Part shown: piece after piece, positions 23,352 to 32,127 of the stretch | Numbering within the stretch: position 1 is the stretch's first letter | How the letters are laid out: the number at the start of each line of letters is the position of its first letter | Assembly: GCF_000717275.1 (NCBI RefSeq) | Contig: NZ_JNYV01000016.1 | Location: 1 to 54,502 of the forward strand | Length of the DNA stretch: 54,502 nucleotides | Source of the DNA: Kitasatospora arboriphila | GTDB lineage: Bacteria; Actinomycetota; Actinomycetes; Mycobacteriales; Mycobacteriaceae | Direction: 5' to 3' | Notes under the pieces: model-generated | Database searches by the model: none | Seen by the model: only the letters and a program-made list of their open reading frames with translations | Told to the model about the DNA's origin: nothing | Translations under genes and position numbers: made by a program

Positions 23352-24446
23352 ATGAGTGTCGGCGTTGTGCGCGAGACGGCTGCGGGGGAGCGTCGGGTCG
23401 CGTTGGTTCCGAAGGTCGCGGCGTCTTTGGTGAACAAGGGTGTGTCGGTGATCGTGGAGTCCGGCGCGGGTTTGGGCGCGCTCATTCCCGATGAGCTGTA
23501 CGTGGCCGCTGGTGCCTCGATCGGTGATGCGTGGTCGGCGGATGTGGTGGTGAAGGTTGATGCTCCCACCGATGAGGAGATCGGCAAGCTGAAGTCGGGG
23601 TCGTCGCTGATCGGCTTTCTCGCGCCGCGTAATGCCGAGAATCAGATCGGTGCACTCAAGTCTGCCGGGGTGCAGGGGTTTGCGGTGGAGGCGATTCCGC
23701 GGATTTCGCGTGCGCAGTCGATGGATGCGTTGTCGTCGCAGGGCAACGTGGCCGGCTACAAGGCCGTGATCTTGGCTGCTGAGCGTTCCACTCGCTTTTT
23801 TCCGATGTTGACCACGGCTGCGGGCACGGTGAAGCCGGCGACGGTGCTGGTGCTCGGGGTGGGTGTGGCCGGGTTGCAGGCGTTGGCGACGGCCAAGCGT
23901 CTGGGTGCACGCACCACCGGGTATGACGTGCGCCCGGAGGTGGCCGAGCAGGTCAAATCTGTGGGCGGTCAGTGGCTGGACCTGGGTATCGACGCTGCCG
24001 GTGAGGGTGGTTATGCCCGCGAACTCACCGACGACGAGCGGGCCAAGCAGCAGCAGGCCCTTGAAGATGCGATCAAGGGATTCGACGTGGTGATCACCAC
24101 CGCCCTGGTGCCCGGTCGCCCGGCGCCGCGTCTGGTGACCGCCGCTGCGGTGGAAGGCATGAAGCCGGGGTCGGTGGTGGTGGATCTGGCCGGTGAGACC
24201 GGCGGCAACTGCGAGCTGACCGAACCGGGCCACGAGGTCGTCAAGCACGACGTGATGATCTGCTCGCCGCTGAACCTGCCTGCTGGGATGCCCGAACACG
24301 CCTCGGAGTTGTACGCCAAGAACATCCTCGCGCTGCTGGAGTTGATGCTCGACGACGAGGGCAACCTCGCCCCGGACTTCGACGACGAAGTGCTGGCCAA
24401 AGCGTGCGTGACGCGCGAGACGACTGACGTGAAGGCAGGTGCCTGA
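23352..24446 (+). CDS. pntAa: NAD(P) transhydrogenase, alpha subunit part 1
   Basis: A 364-residue NAD(H)-binding domain I of the proton-translocating transhydrogenase, which uses the proton gradient to drive NADPH formation from NADH. Seen: MSVGVVRETAAGERRVALVPK, the signature SMDALSSQGNVAGYKAVILAA in two parts, the nucleotide fold TVLVLGVGVAGLQALATAKRLG near 158, and DLAGETGGNC with the membrane-facing end PLNLPAGMPEHAS. The ATG follows GAGGGAG. It leads a three-gene operon; splitting alpha into two polypeptides is usual in actinobacteria. Confidence 0.95.
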   Translation: MSVGVVRETAAGERRVALVPKVAASLVNKGVSVIVESGAGLGALIPDELYVAAGASIGDAWSADVVVKVDAPTDEEIGKLKSGSSLIGFLAPRNAENQIGALKSAGVQGFAVEAIPRISRAQSMDALSSQGNVAGYKAVILAAERSTRFFPMLTTAAGTVKPATVLVLGVGVAGLQALATAKRLGARTTGYDVRPEVAEQVKSVGGQWLDLGIDAAGEGGYARELTDDERAKQQQALEDAIKGFDVVITTALVPGRPAPRLVTAAAVEGMKPGSVVVDLAGETGGNCELTEPGHEVVKHDVMICSPLNLPAGMPEHASELYAKNILALLELMLDDEGNLAPDFDDEVLAKACVTRETTDVKAGA

Positions 24447-24448
24447 AG

Positions 24449-24787
24449 ATGTATACGGGTCTATTGGCAAATATTGCGATCTTGGTGTTGGCGGGTTTTG
24501 TTGGCTTCGCCGTCATCTCGAAGGTCCCCAACACTTTGCACACGCCGTTGATGTCGGGTACCAACGCCATTCACGGCATTGTGGTGCTCGGCGCGTTGAT
24601 CGTGTTGGGCCGCTTGCCCGATGACGCCCCGTGGGGTGTGCGGATCATCGCGTTCGTCGCGTTGATCTTCGGAACCGTCAACGTGGTCGGTGGGTTTCTG
24701 GTGACCGACCGCATGCTGGGCATGTTCAAGAGCAAAAAGCCTGTGGCCGCCGCCGATTCCGACCCGAAAGCTGAGGCCGGCAAGTGA
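24449..24787 (+). CDS. pntAb: NAD(P) transhydrogenase, alpha subunit part 2
   Basis: A 112-residue membrane subunit with three to four hydrophobic helices (ANIAILVLAGFVGFAVI, NAIHGIVVLGALIVLG, RIIAFVALIFGTVNVVGGFLV). The motif TPLMSGTNAIHGIVV is highly conserved in this part of the proton channel. It starts two bases after pntAa and overlaps pntB by four bases, so all three are coupled. Confidence 0.94.
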   Translation: MYTGLLANIAILVLAGFVGFAVISKVPNTLHTPLMSGTNAIHGIVVLGALIVLGRLPDDAPWGVRIIAFVALIFGTVNVVGGFLVTDRMLGMFKSKKPVAAADSDPKAEAGK

Positions 24788-26226
24788 ACAACCTCGTCCA
24801 GATCCTCTACATCGTTGCCTTCTCGCTGTTCATCTTCGGTCTGTCCGGGCTGACCGGCCCCAAGACCGCGGTCCGTGGCAACTGGATTGCCGCGGCCGGT
24901 ATGGGTTTGGCCGTTGTCGCGACACTCATCGACATCCGTGACACCTATGCCATCAACTGGATCCTGATCGCAGCGGGTCTGCTGATCGGCGTGATCTTGG
25001 GTGTGCCCCCGGCCAAACGCACCAAGATGACGGCCATGCCGCAGTTGGTGGCGTTGTTCAACGGTGTCGGTGGCGGCACGGTCGCGTTGATCGCGTGGGC
25101 CGAGTTCATCGAGACGGCAGGGTTTTCCGAGTTCAAGCACGGTGAATCCCCGACCATCCACATCGTGATCGGGTCGCTGTTCGCGGCGATCATCGGTTCG
25201 GTGTCGTTCTGGGGCTCGCTCATCGCTTTCCTCAAGCTGCAGGAGTTGATGAACAAGAAGGTCGAGAAGGCATTCGTCAAGAACGCCAAGACGTTCCAGC
25301 TCGCCAACATCGTGCTGCTGATCGTTGCTGTCGCGGCGTGTGTGTTCATCGGTGTCAACGCCACCCCGGGTGAGGGTTCCTCGCAGTGGTGGATCGTGCT
25401 GGTGCTCATCGCGGCCGGCATCATGGGGTTGTTCGTGGTGCTGCCGATCGGCGGCGCGGACATGCCCGTGGTGATCTCGCTGCTCAACGCGATGACCGGA
25501 TTGTCGGCAGCGGCAGCGGGTTTGGCGTTGAACAACACGGCGATGATCGTGGCCGGCATGATCGTTGGTGCGTCGGGTTCGATCTTGACCAACCTGATGG
25601 CCACGGCGATGAACCGGTCCATCCCGGCGATCGTGTTCGGGTCGTTCGGTGGGGGCGGTGACGCGGCGGTGGGCGGTCCGGCCGGTGAGCAGGGCACTGT
25701 CAAGGCCACCTCGGCCGCCGATGCGGCGATCCAGATGGCCTATGCCTCGCAGGTGATCGTGGTTCCCGGTTACGGCCTGGCCGTGGCGCAGGCGCAGCAT
25801 GCTGTCAAGGACATGGCGAGCATCCTCGAAGACAAGGGTGTGGAGGTCAAGTACGCCATCCACCCGGTCGCCGGACGTATGCCCGGGCACATGAATGTGC
25901 TTCTGGCAGAGGCTGATGTCGAGTACGACGCGATGAAGGAAATGGACGACATCAACGGTGAGTTCTCGCGCACCGACGTCACCCTGGTCATCGGCGCGAA
26001 CGATGTCACCAACCCCGCTGCCCGCAACGATCCGTCGTCCCCGATCCACGGGATGCCGATCCTGAACGTCGACCAGTCACGCTCGGTCATCGTCCTCAAA
26101 CGCGGCATGGCATCCGGGTATGCCGGTATCGACAACCCGTTGTTCACCGCCCCGGGCACCTCGATGCTCTTCGGCGACGCCAAAAAATCCGTCGGCCTGG
26201 TCATCGAAGAACTCAAAGCACTCTAG
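24784..26226 (+). CDS. pntB: NAD(P) transhydrogenase, beta subunit
   Basis: A 480-residue protein with an N-terminal membrane part of about nine helices and a C-terminal NADP(H)-binding domain III. Seen: GLSGLTGPKTAVRGN, MTAMPQLVALFNGVGGG, SVSFWGSLIAFLKLQEL, LNAMTGLSAAAAGLAL, then VIVVPGYGLAVAQAQHAV for NADP, HPVAGRMPGHMNVLLAEA and DVTNPAARNDPSSPIHGMP. The start is a GTG at 24784 within the pntAb overlap. A GC-rich hairpin follows its stop. Confidence 0.95.
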   Translation: MNNLVQILYIVAFSLFIFGLSGLTGPKTAVRGNWIAAAGMGLAVVATLIDIRDTYAINWILIAAGLLIGVILGVPPAKRTKMTAMPQLVALFNGVGGGTVALIAWAEFIETAGFSEFKHGESPTIHIVIGSLFAAIIGSVSFWGSLIAFLKLQELMNKKVEKAFVKNAKTFQLANIVLLIVAVAACVFIGVNATPGEGSSQWWIVLVLIAAGIMGLFVVLPIGGADMPVVISLLNAMTGLSAAAAGLALNNTAMIVAGMIVGASGSILTNLMATAMNRSIPAIVFGSFGGGGDAAVGGPAGEQGTVKATSAADAAIQMAYASQVIVVPGYGLAVAQAQHAVKDMASILEDKGVEVKYAIHPVAGRMPGHMNVLLAEADVEYDAMKEMDDINGEFSRTDVTLVIGANDVTNPAARNDPSSPIHGMPILNVDQSRSVIVLKRGMASGYAGIDNPLFTAPGTSMLFGDAKKSVGLVIEELKAL

Positions 26227-26246
26227 CCGCCTAGGCGTCAACAGTT

Positions 26247-26304
26247 CCTCCGGCTTCGGTCAGATCCTCCGGTTGCAGTCGGAGGTTGTGGCCGAAGTCG
26301 GAGG
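26247..26304. terminator. Nested hairpin between convergent pntB and acyl-CoA dehydrogenase genes
   Basis: Outer arms CCTCCGGCTTCGG (26247-26259) and CCGAAGTCGGAGG (26292-26304) pair at 12 of 13 positions. Inner arms CCTCCG (26266-26271) and CGGAGG (26280-26285) form a second hairpin inside. It fills the 104-base gap between two converging genes, so it is probably a bidirectional terminator, though without T tracts. Confidence 0.65.
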
Positions 26305-26330
26305 GTGTGTGGGTTCGAGCGCCCCTCAGA

Positions 26331-28103
26331 TCAGAACCAGCTGGGGTCGGCGTCCAGAGTTGTGCGGTCCAGATCGGCCAGCAGATCGAACTGCGGGCCG
26401 GTACGGGGCAGTTCATATCGATAGAAGTACTGGGCCGCAGCACGTTTGCCGTCGTAGAAGTTGCCCTGTGCACCGTCGGCCGCGATGAGTTGCTCGAGCC
26501 ACATCCAGGCGATCACCACGTGTCCGGCGGCCTCGAGGTAGATCGATGAGTTCGCCAGACTGACCGCCGGGTCACCGGCGGACCACAGCTGTCCGGTGAC
26601 CTCGACCAGCCGAGCGACGGCTGCCCGCAGGGCGTCTGCCTTGGCTGCGTCCACGCTCGCGGCCCGGTCGATGGTGGCGGAGATGGTGTCGACGAGCAGC
26701 TGCAAACCTGCGCCGCCCTTCATCACCACCTTGCGGCCGAGTAGATCCAGACCCTGAATGCCGTGCGTGCCTTCGTGAATGGGGTTGAGGCGGTTGTCCC
26801 GGTAGAGCTGCTCGACATCGAACTCCTTGGTGTAGCCGTACCCTCCGAGCACCTGGATGGCCAGGCTGTTCGCTTCCAGACACCACTGCGATGGCCAGCT
26901 CTTCGCGATCGGGGTGAGGACGTCGAGCAGGAACTCGATCCGGGCGGCTTCTTCCGGCGAGGGAGCAGTCTGCTGTTCGTCGACCAACTTGGAGCAGTAG
27001 AGGCCCAGGGCCAGGGCTCCCTCCACGTATGACTTCTGCGCCAACAGCATTCGTTTGACATCGGCGTGCTCGATGATGGGCACCGGTGCGGAGGCCGGGT
27101 CCTTGCTGGTGGGCACGCGGCCCTGCGTGCGGGTCTTGGCGTACTCGAGGGACTGCTGATAACCGGCGTAGCCGAGTGAGGTGGCCAGGAACCCGACACC
27201 GATCCGCGCCTCGTTCATCATCCGGAACATGTACGACAGCCCGCGATGAACGTCGCCCACGAGATAGCCGACCGCACCAGTCTCCGGCGCCGGCTGATAC
27301 TTGCCCTCCCCGAAGTTCAGCAGGGTGTTGGTGGTGCCGCGATTACCCATCTTGTGGTTGAGGCCCACCAGCACAACGTCATTGCGGGTTCCGTCGGCAA
27401 GGAACTTCGGCACCACGAACAGCGAGATGCCTTTGACGCCCGGGCCGCCATCGGGTGCCTTGGCGAGCACGAGGTGCACGATGTTCTCGGACAATTCGTG
27501 ATCGCCGCCGGAGATCCACATCTTGGTGCCGGTGATGCGATAGCTGCCGTCGTCGACGGGCACGGCCTTGGTGGTGATGTCGGCCAGCGATGAACCGGCC
27601 TGCGGTTCGGATAGGCACATGGTGCCGAAGAAACGGCCTTCGAGCATCGGCCGCACCCAGGTGTCGATCTGCTCGTCGGTGCCGTACTCCACCAACAGGT
27701 TCGCGTTCGCCATCGTCAGGAAGGGATATGACGACGTGGATGCGTTGGCGGATTGGAACCACGCCATGGCGGCACGGGTCACCACCGTGGGCAGTTGCAT
27801 GCCCCCGACCTCTTCGTCGAATTGGGCCGCGATGAACCCGGCCTTGCTGAACTCGTCGAGCGCGGCGCCGACCTCGTCGATCATCTCGACCTTGCCGTCG
27901 GCATTCATTCGAGGCTCGTTCTGGTCGGCCTTTTTGTTGTGTGGTGCAAACCGCTTGAGGGCGATGTCTTCGCTGAGGTCGAGGATGCTGTCGAACGTCT
28001 CTCGGGAATGCTCGGCGTAGCGGCCGCGCTCGGTCAACGCGGTGGCGTCAAGCCATTCGTAGAGCAGGAAGTCGAGATCGCGTCGGGATAGTGGGGCGGC
28101 CAT
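26331..28103 (-). CDS. Large acyl-CoA dehydrogenase (DmdC/AidB-like size class)
   Basis: A 590-residue flavoprotein, about 200 residues longer than ordinary acyl-CoA dehydrogenases. Seen: an N-terminal extra helix block (RRDLDFLLYEWLDATAL), TMCLSEPQAGSSLADI, KMWISGGDHELSENIVHLVLA in parts, FRMMNEARIGVGFLATSLG, and the catalytic-base region NPIHEGTHGIQGLDLLGRK with Glu. A C-terminal helical extension follows, including YFYRYELPRTGPQFDLL. These extensions are typical of the group with DmdC and AidB. It would oxidise an acyl-CoA at the alpha-beta bond, passing electrons to ETF. The ribosome binding site AGGAG precedes the ATG at 28103. The divergent neighbour is an enoyl-CoA hydratase, the next step in beta-oxidation. 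Confidence 0.93.
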   Translation of the reverse strand: MAAPLSRRDLDFLLYEWLDATALTERGRYAEHSRETFDSILDLSEDIALKRFAPHNKKADQNEPRMNADGKVEMIDEVGAALDEFSKAGFIAAQFDEEVGGMQLPTVVTRAAMAWFQSANASTSSYPFLTMANANLLVEYGTDEQIDTWVRPMLEGRFFGTMCLSEPQAGSSLADITTKAVPVDDGSYRITGTKMWISGGDHELSENIVHLVLAKAPDGGPGVKGISLFVVPKFLADGTRNDVVLVGLNHKMGNRGTTNTLLNFGEGKYQPAPETGAVGYLVGDVHRGLSYMFRMMNEARIGVGFLATSLGYAGYQQSLEYAKTRTQGRVPTSKDPASAPVPIIEHADVKRMLLAQKSYVEGALALGLYCSKLVDEQQTAPSPEEAARIEFLLDVLTPIAKSWPSQWCLEANSLAIQVLGGYGYTKEFDVEQLYRDNRLNPIHEGTHGIQGLDLLGRKVVMKGGAGLQLLVDTISATIDRAASVDAAKADALRAAVARLVEVTGQLWSAGDPAVSLANSSIYLEAAGHVVIAWMWLEQLIAADGAQGNFYDGKRAAAQYFYRYELPRTGPQFDLLADLDRTTLDADPSWF

Positions 28104-28152
28104 GTGGATCTCCTAGCGTCCGAGCACGGTAAGGCTGTTCGACTTCCATACA

Positions 28153-28176
28153 ACCACCGGCCGAGCGTGCGGTGGT
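28153..28176. promoter_or_regulatory. Inverted repeat between the acyl-CoA dehydrogenase and enoyl-CoA hydratase genes
   Basis: ACCACCG (28153-28159) and CGGTGGT (28170-28176) form a 7-base inverted repeat around ten bases in the 187-base divergent gap. It could be an operator shared by the two fatty-acid genes. No known FadR or KstR consensus is recognisable. Confidence 0.35.
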
Positions 28177-28290
28177 CGCAGACCTTGCCCCGGCAGGCCC
28201 GGCCACGCCGAGCGAAACGCGGTAGGAGCGATCCGGTGTCCGGACGTGCGAATGTGGATTAACTTATCCGCCTTCGACGGGAGAACCTTC

Positions 28291-29184
28291 GTGCCCAAAT
28301 ACCTGACCTACGAGCTCATCGACGACGGCGCCATCGCCCGGATCATGCTGGACCGGCCGAAGACACGCAACGCTCAGAACCGCGGATTGCTTGTTGAGCT
28401 CGACGAGGCATTCAAGGCCGCGGAGGCAGACGACCGGGTGCGGGTGATCATCCTCGGCGGTACTGGTCCCATGTTCACCTCCGGCCACGACCTCGGGTCG
28501 TCGGATGACCGCGCCGAGCGAGCACCGGGCCCGGACCAGCATCCGACCATGACCACCTATGGCGGGACCAAAGCGGGCACCGAAGCCCGGATGCTGCAGG
28601 AGTGGCACTTCTTCTTCGACAACACCCGGCGGTGGCGCAACCTGCGCAAGATCACCATCGCCCAGACGCATGGCACGGTGTACGCCGCGGGTCTGATGCT
28701 GGCGTGGGCCTGCGACCTCATCACCGCGGACACCGACACGATGTTCGCCGACGTGGTCGGGTCGCGCCTGGGCATGTGTGGTGTCGAGTATTTCGGTCAT
28801 CCGTGGGAGTTCGGGCCAAGACGGGCCAAAGAGCTACTGCTGACCGGGGATTCGATCAGCGCGCAGGAGGCGCATCAGATCGGGATGGTGAGCAAGATCT
28901 TCGCCCCCGACGAACTCGCCGACAAGACCCTGGACCTGGCTCGCCGGATCGCTCAGCGTCCGACGGTTGCCTCCCTGCTGATCAAGGAATCGGTGAACCA
29001 GTCCGTCGACAACATGGGCTTCTACAACGCGCTGAACGCCTGCTTCTCGCTGCATCAGATCAACCATGCCCACTGGGCCGAGGTGACGGCAGGCGAGACG
29101 ATCATCGGTACTCCCGACCACGGCGTCGAGAGCTGGAAGACCGCCGCGCCCGTCCACGAACGGCAGGTCGATACGCCCTGGTGA
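28291..29184 (+). CDS. Enoyl-CoA hydratase/isomerase family protein
   Basis: A 297-residue crotonase-fold protein. Seen: YELIDDGAIARIMLDRPKTRNAQ, oxyanion loop PMFTSGHDLGSS, the second loop THGTVYAAGLMLAWACDLI, and LLLTGDSISAQEAHQIGMVSKI. An insertion of about 35 residues (ERAPGPDQHPTMTTYGG region) follows the first loop, found in several mycobacterial EchA proteins. The GTG at 28291 is chosen because GGGAGA lies nine bases upstream; a longer ATG frame from 28246 lacks this. It probably hydrates an enoyl-CoA made by the divergent dehydrogenase. Confidence 0.88.
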   Translation: MPKYLTYELIDDGAIARIMLDRPKTRNAQNRGLLVELDEAFKAAEADDRVRVIILGGTGPMFTSGHDLGSSDDRAERAPGPDQHPTMTTYGGTKAGTEARMLQEWHFFFDNTRRWRNLRKITIAQTHGTVYAAGLMLAWACDLITADTDTMFADVVGSRLGMCGVEYFGHPWEFGPRRAKELLLTGDSISAQEAHQIGMVSKIFAPDELADKTLDLARRIAQRPTVASLLIKESVNQSVDNMGFYNALNACFSLHQINHAHWAEVTAGETIIGTPDHGVESWKTAAPVHERQVDTPW

Positions 29185-29293
29185 GGGTGCGCCGAGGGCG
29201 GCGGTTCGGCGCAGGACGACGATCGCGCGCTTGTTACTGACCTGAGACCGCGTGGGTGCGAAGCCGTAGCTCTGGTGCCCTACTGTGGCTGTA

Positions 29294-30193
29294 GTGACTC
29301 ATGTTGCGCGTGTGACGCGCATAAACCGGACGTTTGTGGTTGCCGCGGCGGCAATCGGCATGTCCACCGGGGCGGTGGCCATGGTTCCGACCGTGATCAG
29401 CCCGACCATCGCCGTGATGCCGACGGCGTCGGCGGGCGACGCGACCGGCATGTACAACGCAGCCCAGCTGGGGTTCCGCACCGGCGACATCGCGACCGGT
29501 CTGAACGCCTTGCGCAGGTTGCTCGCGGCGAACCCGCGCGACGCTGATGCACTGGCGCTCCAGGCGCTGTGGTCGGATTACAACGCCGACCGGGCCACCA
29601 CCCAGGCGGCGGTGAACGCATTGCGGAGTGTCGATCCCGCTCGCGCAGCGGTGATCTCGCGGGCACTGACCGCTGTCGACACGGGAGTACTGGTCGGTCC
29701 CGATCCGGTACCGCGCCTGCTGTCGCCGTCCACCGGCATCGTTTTCATCGGTGTCGGCCCACCGGTGGCCGGTGGTTTCGATGGCGAGATGACCGCCCGG
29801 CTGGTGGCGACCTGGCTCCAGGCCGTGGCAGCCCCACGGTCGCCCATCATCGTCGTCGGCGACAACCCCGGCGTCCGTGACTGGCTGACGGCAAAGGCCA
29901 TAACTCCGTCGATGATTCACGTGGAACCACGCGCAACCACTCTGGTGCAGAGCGCCGTGCTCGGTGCGAGGAAGGCTGCAGAGCTGCGGCTTCGTGACGT
30001 GGTGCTGGTGACCTCGCCCGACCAGGTGCGCCGCGCGGCCGTCGACTTCCAGGTTGCCGGCATCAAAGTGGCCCGCGCGACGACAACAATCACCGATCTG
30101 TTCGCTCATGTGGCCGTGCCTGCGAAGGTTGACCAGTGGGACATCTACCTCGACGCCTCTCGCGTCCTCGGCCTGCCCGACGCCAGGGGCTGA
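29294..30193 (+). CDS. YdcF/DUF218-like envelope protein
   Basis: A protein of about 299 residues with an N-terminal hydrophobic segment (INRTFVVAAAAIGMSTGAVAMV) that acts as a signal peptide or anchor. A helical, TPR-like stretch with repeated NPRDADALALQAL-type helices follows. The C-terminal domain resembles DUF218: SPIIVVGDNPGVRDWL, MIHVEPRATTLVQSAVLGAR and DVVLVTSPDQVRRAAVDFQ. DUF218 proteins act in cell-envelope or vancomycin-resistance functions. A TACTGT hexamer at 29281-29286 lies eight bases before the GTG at 29294, so this start may be leaderless; a GTG at 29285 is the alternative. It overlaps the downstream lipoprotein gene. Confidence 0.7.
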   Translation: MTHVARVTRINRTFVVAAAAIGMSTGAVAMVPTVISPTIAVMPTASAGDATGMYNAAQLGFRTGDIATGLNALRRLLAANPRDADALALQALWSDYNADRATTQAAVNALRSVDPARAAVISRALTAVDTGVLVGPDPVPRLLSPSTGIVFIGVGPPVAGGFDGEMTARLVATWLQAVAAPRSPIIVVGDNPGVRDWLTAKAITPSMIHVEPRATTLVQSAVLGARKAAELRLRDVVLVTSPDQVRRAAVDFQVAGIKVARATTTITDLFAHVAVPAKVDQWDIYLDASRVLGLPDARG

Positions 30194-31176
30194 GAGCCGA
30201 GCGCAGACCGACGGCCCGGCTGATCCTCGTCGGAATCGTGGGGATGATGGCGGCGACAGCCTGTGCCCCCGGGATGATCTTCGGCCCTGACTTCGTGTTG
30301 TTCACCCCGAAGGCAGCCCCGATCGTCGACCGCGCCGACTGCCTGACCCCGGACATCTATACGGGTTTGACCGGCCTGGGGCCGTGGCCTTCGGCGGACA
30401 TCGCGCCGGCGCCTGAGCTCGGTCACCCACCTGACGACTTCGAACCGGTGTCGGTGGTGCGGTGTGAACTCGCGCAGAACCCGGCGGGGAACACAACAGT
30501 CGACGCCGTGTCGCTGGCCGGCGACGTTGCCGCGGTGGCGGATGCGTTCTCGATCGAATCGAGGCGCTACCCCGACAACGTATCGATCAGCTGCGCCATC
30601 AGTGTGGATTCGGCTGTGGGGCTGTGGCTGGTCGACGCCCGAGGTCGCGCATTCCGGCCGGCCTGGCCGTCGGTCCCGTGCAGTTTTCGGGAGGAGCCCC
30701 CTGATGCGCTCAGAGCGCTGCACGAGGTCGGTCGGGAGTCGTTCGACTCCGGGGTCCCGATCACCTTGCCCCGCAATTGCACCGAGCGATCGAGCGGAGG
30801 ACTCCACGTCGACGATGCCGCCCGAAAAGCCGCCCGGCGCGAGGTGGCGGCGGGCGTCGATCCCGTCCTGTCTGTCCTGCCCCTGCCGATCGATGACGTG
30901 GGACCGCTGCAGGTGTGTCGTCACGGAGTGGACGAGCCGGTACCCGGCGGGTGGCAGATCTGGCTGTCGGCGGACGAGAGTGCGCAGATGATCCGGTCGT
31001 ATCTCGACGCACCTGTCGCACCTGCATGTGGCGTTGCCGCCACACAGATGGCGTCGGTGGTGTTGCGTCGACCGGATGGCTCGGGTGGATCGAGTGTGTC
31101 GGTGGAGCTCGACGGATGCCGGCGCATGGGGGACGGCGTCGCGCCCGACTGGCTGATCGACCGCCTGAGCCGATAG
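30136..31176 (+). CDS. Putative secreted lipoprotein of unknown function
   Basis: A 346-residue protein. The N-terminus is long and Arg-rich, followed by ARLILVGIVGMMAATAC, whose last residues form a lipobox-like AATAC. The rest is an extracellular-type domain with eight or more Cys (DCLTPDIYTGL, VRCELAQN, SCAISVDSA, VPCSF, NCTERS, VCRHGVD, ACGVAAT, DGCRRMG), consistent with disulfides outside the cell. I recognise no family. The GTG at 30136 has GAAGG at 30124-30128. This makes it overlap the YdcF-like gene by 58 bases, which is unusual; a non-standard start closer to 30190 cannot be excluded. It converges on the metallophosphoesterase gene. Confidence 0.7.
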   Translation: MGHLPRRLSRPRPARRQGLRAERRPTARLILVGIVGMMAATACAPGMIFGPDFVLFTPKAAPIVDRADCLTPDIYTGLTGLGPWPSADIAPAPELGHPPDDFEPVSVVRCELAQNPAGNTTVDAVSLAGDVAAVADAFSIESRRYPDNVSISCAISVDSAVGLWLVDARGRAFRPAWPSVPCSFREEPPDALRALHEVGRESFDSGVPITLPRNCTERSSGGLHVDDAARKAARREVAAGVDPVLSVLPLPIDDVGPLQVCRHGVDEPVPGGWQIWLSADESAQMIRSYLDAPVAPACGVAATQMASVVLRRPDGSGGSSVSVELDGCRRMGDGVAPDWLIDRLSR

Positions 31177-31189
31177 CGCGGCCCGGGTG

Positions 31190-31933
31190 TCAGTCCACCG
31201 GCACCGAGCGGAAATGGCTGATCACACGGCCTTCGGCGTACACGTGGAAGGCGAGCCCAGGAGGCTGGCCCTCGTTGATCACCTCGGCGCCTTCGAAGGG
31301 CAGGTTCAGCGTGGACGCCACCCCCGGCGCGAGGCACACCGGGCGCCCGGCGAAGGCGGTGACCGCACCGGTGTGTGCGTGGCCGCACATGAAGTTGACG
31401 ATGTTGGGATGTTTGTCGACCAGGGCGATCAGTCGCTCTTCGCCGGTCTGACGAATGGTGTCCATGAACGGCATGTGCAGCATGACCGGCGGGTGGTGGA
31501 AGGCGATGAACACCGGGACGTGTGGACCGGCCGAGGAGATCTCGGCATCCATCCACGCGATGGTCGTATCGTCGAGATATCCCTCGTTGCGTCCGGGAAT
31601 CGAGCTGTCGCACACCAAGAACAGGCCGCCCGCGATGGTCCGGGAGTGATTGAGGGGCCGGTCGGTGATGTGGGTGCCGAGGAGGCCGTGACTGAACTCG
31701 CCGCGGTCGTCGTGGTTGCCCGGACAGATGAGGATCGGCAAATCGCTGCGCAGGGTGGCGGCCGCTTCCTCGTACTGCGACTGCTTGCCGGTGTCGGTGA
31801 TGTCGCCGGTGATCACGAGCGCGTCGATGCCCTCGGCTCGTGCGTTGATGTAGTCGAGCACAGCGGTGATACGCCGGCGGGCACGGAGGGTCCCGTTGAA
31901 ATGCAGATCACTCATGTGCGCGACGACGAGCAC
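31190..31933 (-). CDS. Metallophosphoesterase, CpdA/Rv0805-like
   Basis: A 247-residue calcineurin-type phosphoesterase. All five metal-site blocks are visible: MSDLHFNG, VITGDITDTG, CPGNHDDRGEF, FIAFHHPP and MCGHAHTG. This set and spacing fit class III cyclic-nucleotide phosphodiesterases such as Rv0805, but the family is broad and 2',3'-cNMP or other phosphodiesters are possible. The GTG at 31933 is chosen because AGGAGG stands just upstream; a longer frame from 32008 has no such site. It is downstream of ligD on the same strand with a gap of about 190 bases. Confidence 0.87.
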   Translation of the reverse strand: MLVVAHMSDLHFNGTLRARRRITAVLDYINARAEGIDALVITGDITDTGKQSQYEEAAATLRSDLPILICPGNHDDRGEFSHGLLGTHITDRPLNHSRTIAGGLFLVCDSSIPGRNEGYLDDTTIAWMDAEISSAGPHVPVFIAFHHPPVMLHMPFMDTIRQTGEERLIALVDKHPNIVNFMCGHAHTGAVTAFAGRPVCLAPGVASTLNLPFEGAEVINEGQPPGLAFHVYAEGRVISHFRSVPVD

Positions 31934-32127
31934 GTGGCCTCCTTCTGTACGGCTGTGACGACCGATCTGGGGCGACCGATTCGGGCAGCCAGTACTCGGG
32001 GTACCCAATTCGGGGCGACGAGCGAGGGGGTCACGACGAGCGCCAGGCTAGACCGTAACGCGCCGCGAACAACCCGACGCGTTCAGCATCGGCCGATTGC
32101 CGGCGTCTTGCGCTCGCCGGCCCGCCG

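Noticed and set aside
24571..26049. A 492-codon minus-strand frame opposite pntAb/pntB
   Set aside because: Antisense of highly conserved transhydrogenase subunits; composition is His/Arg/Asp-rich and typical of a shadow frame.
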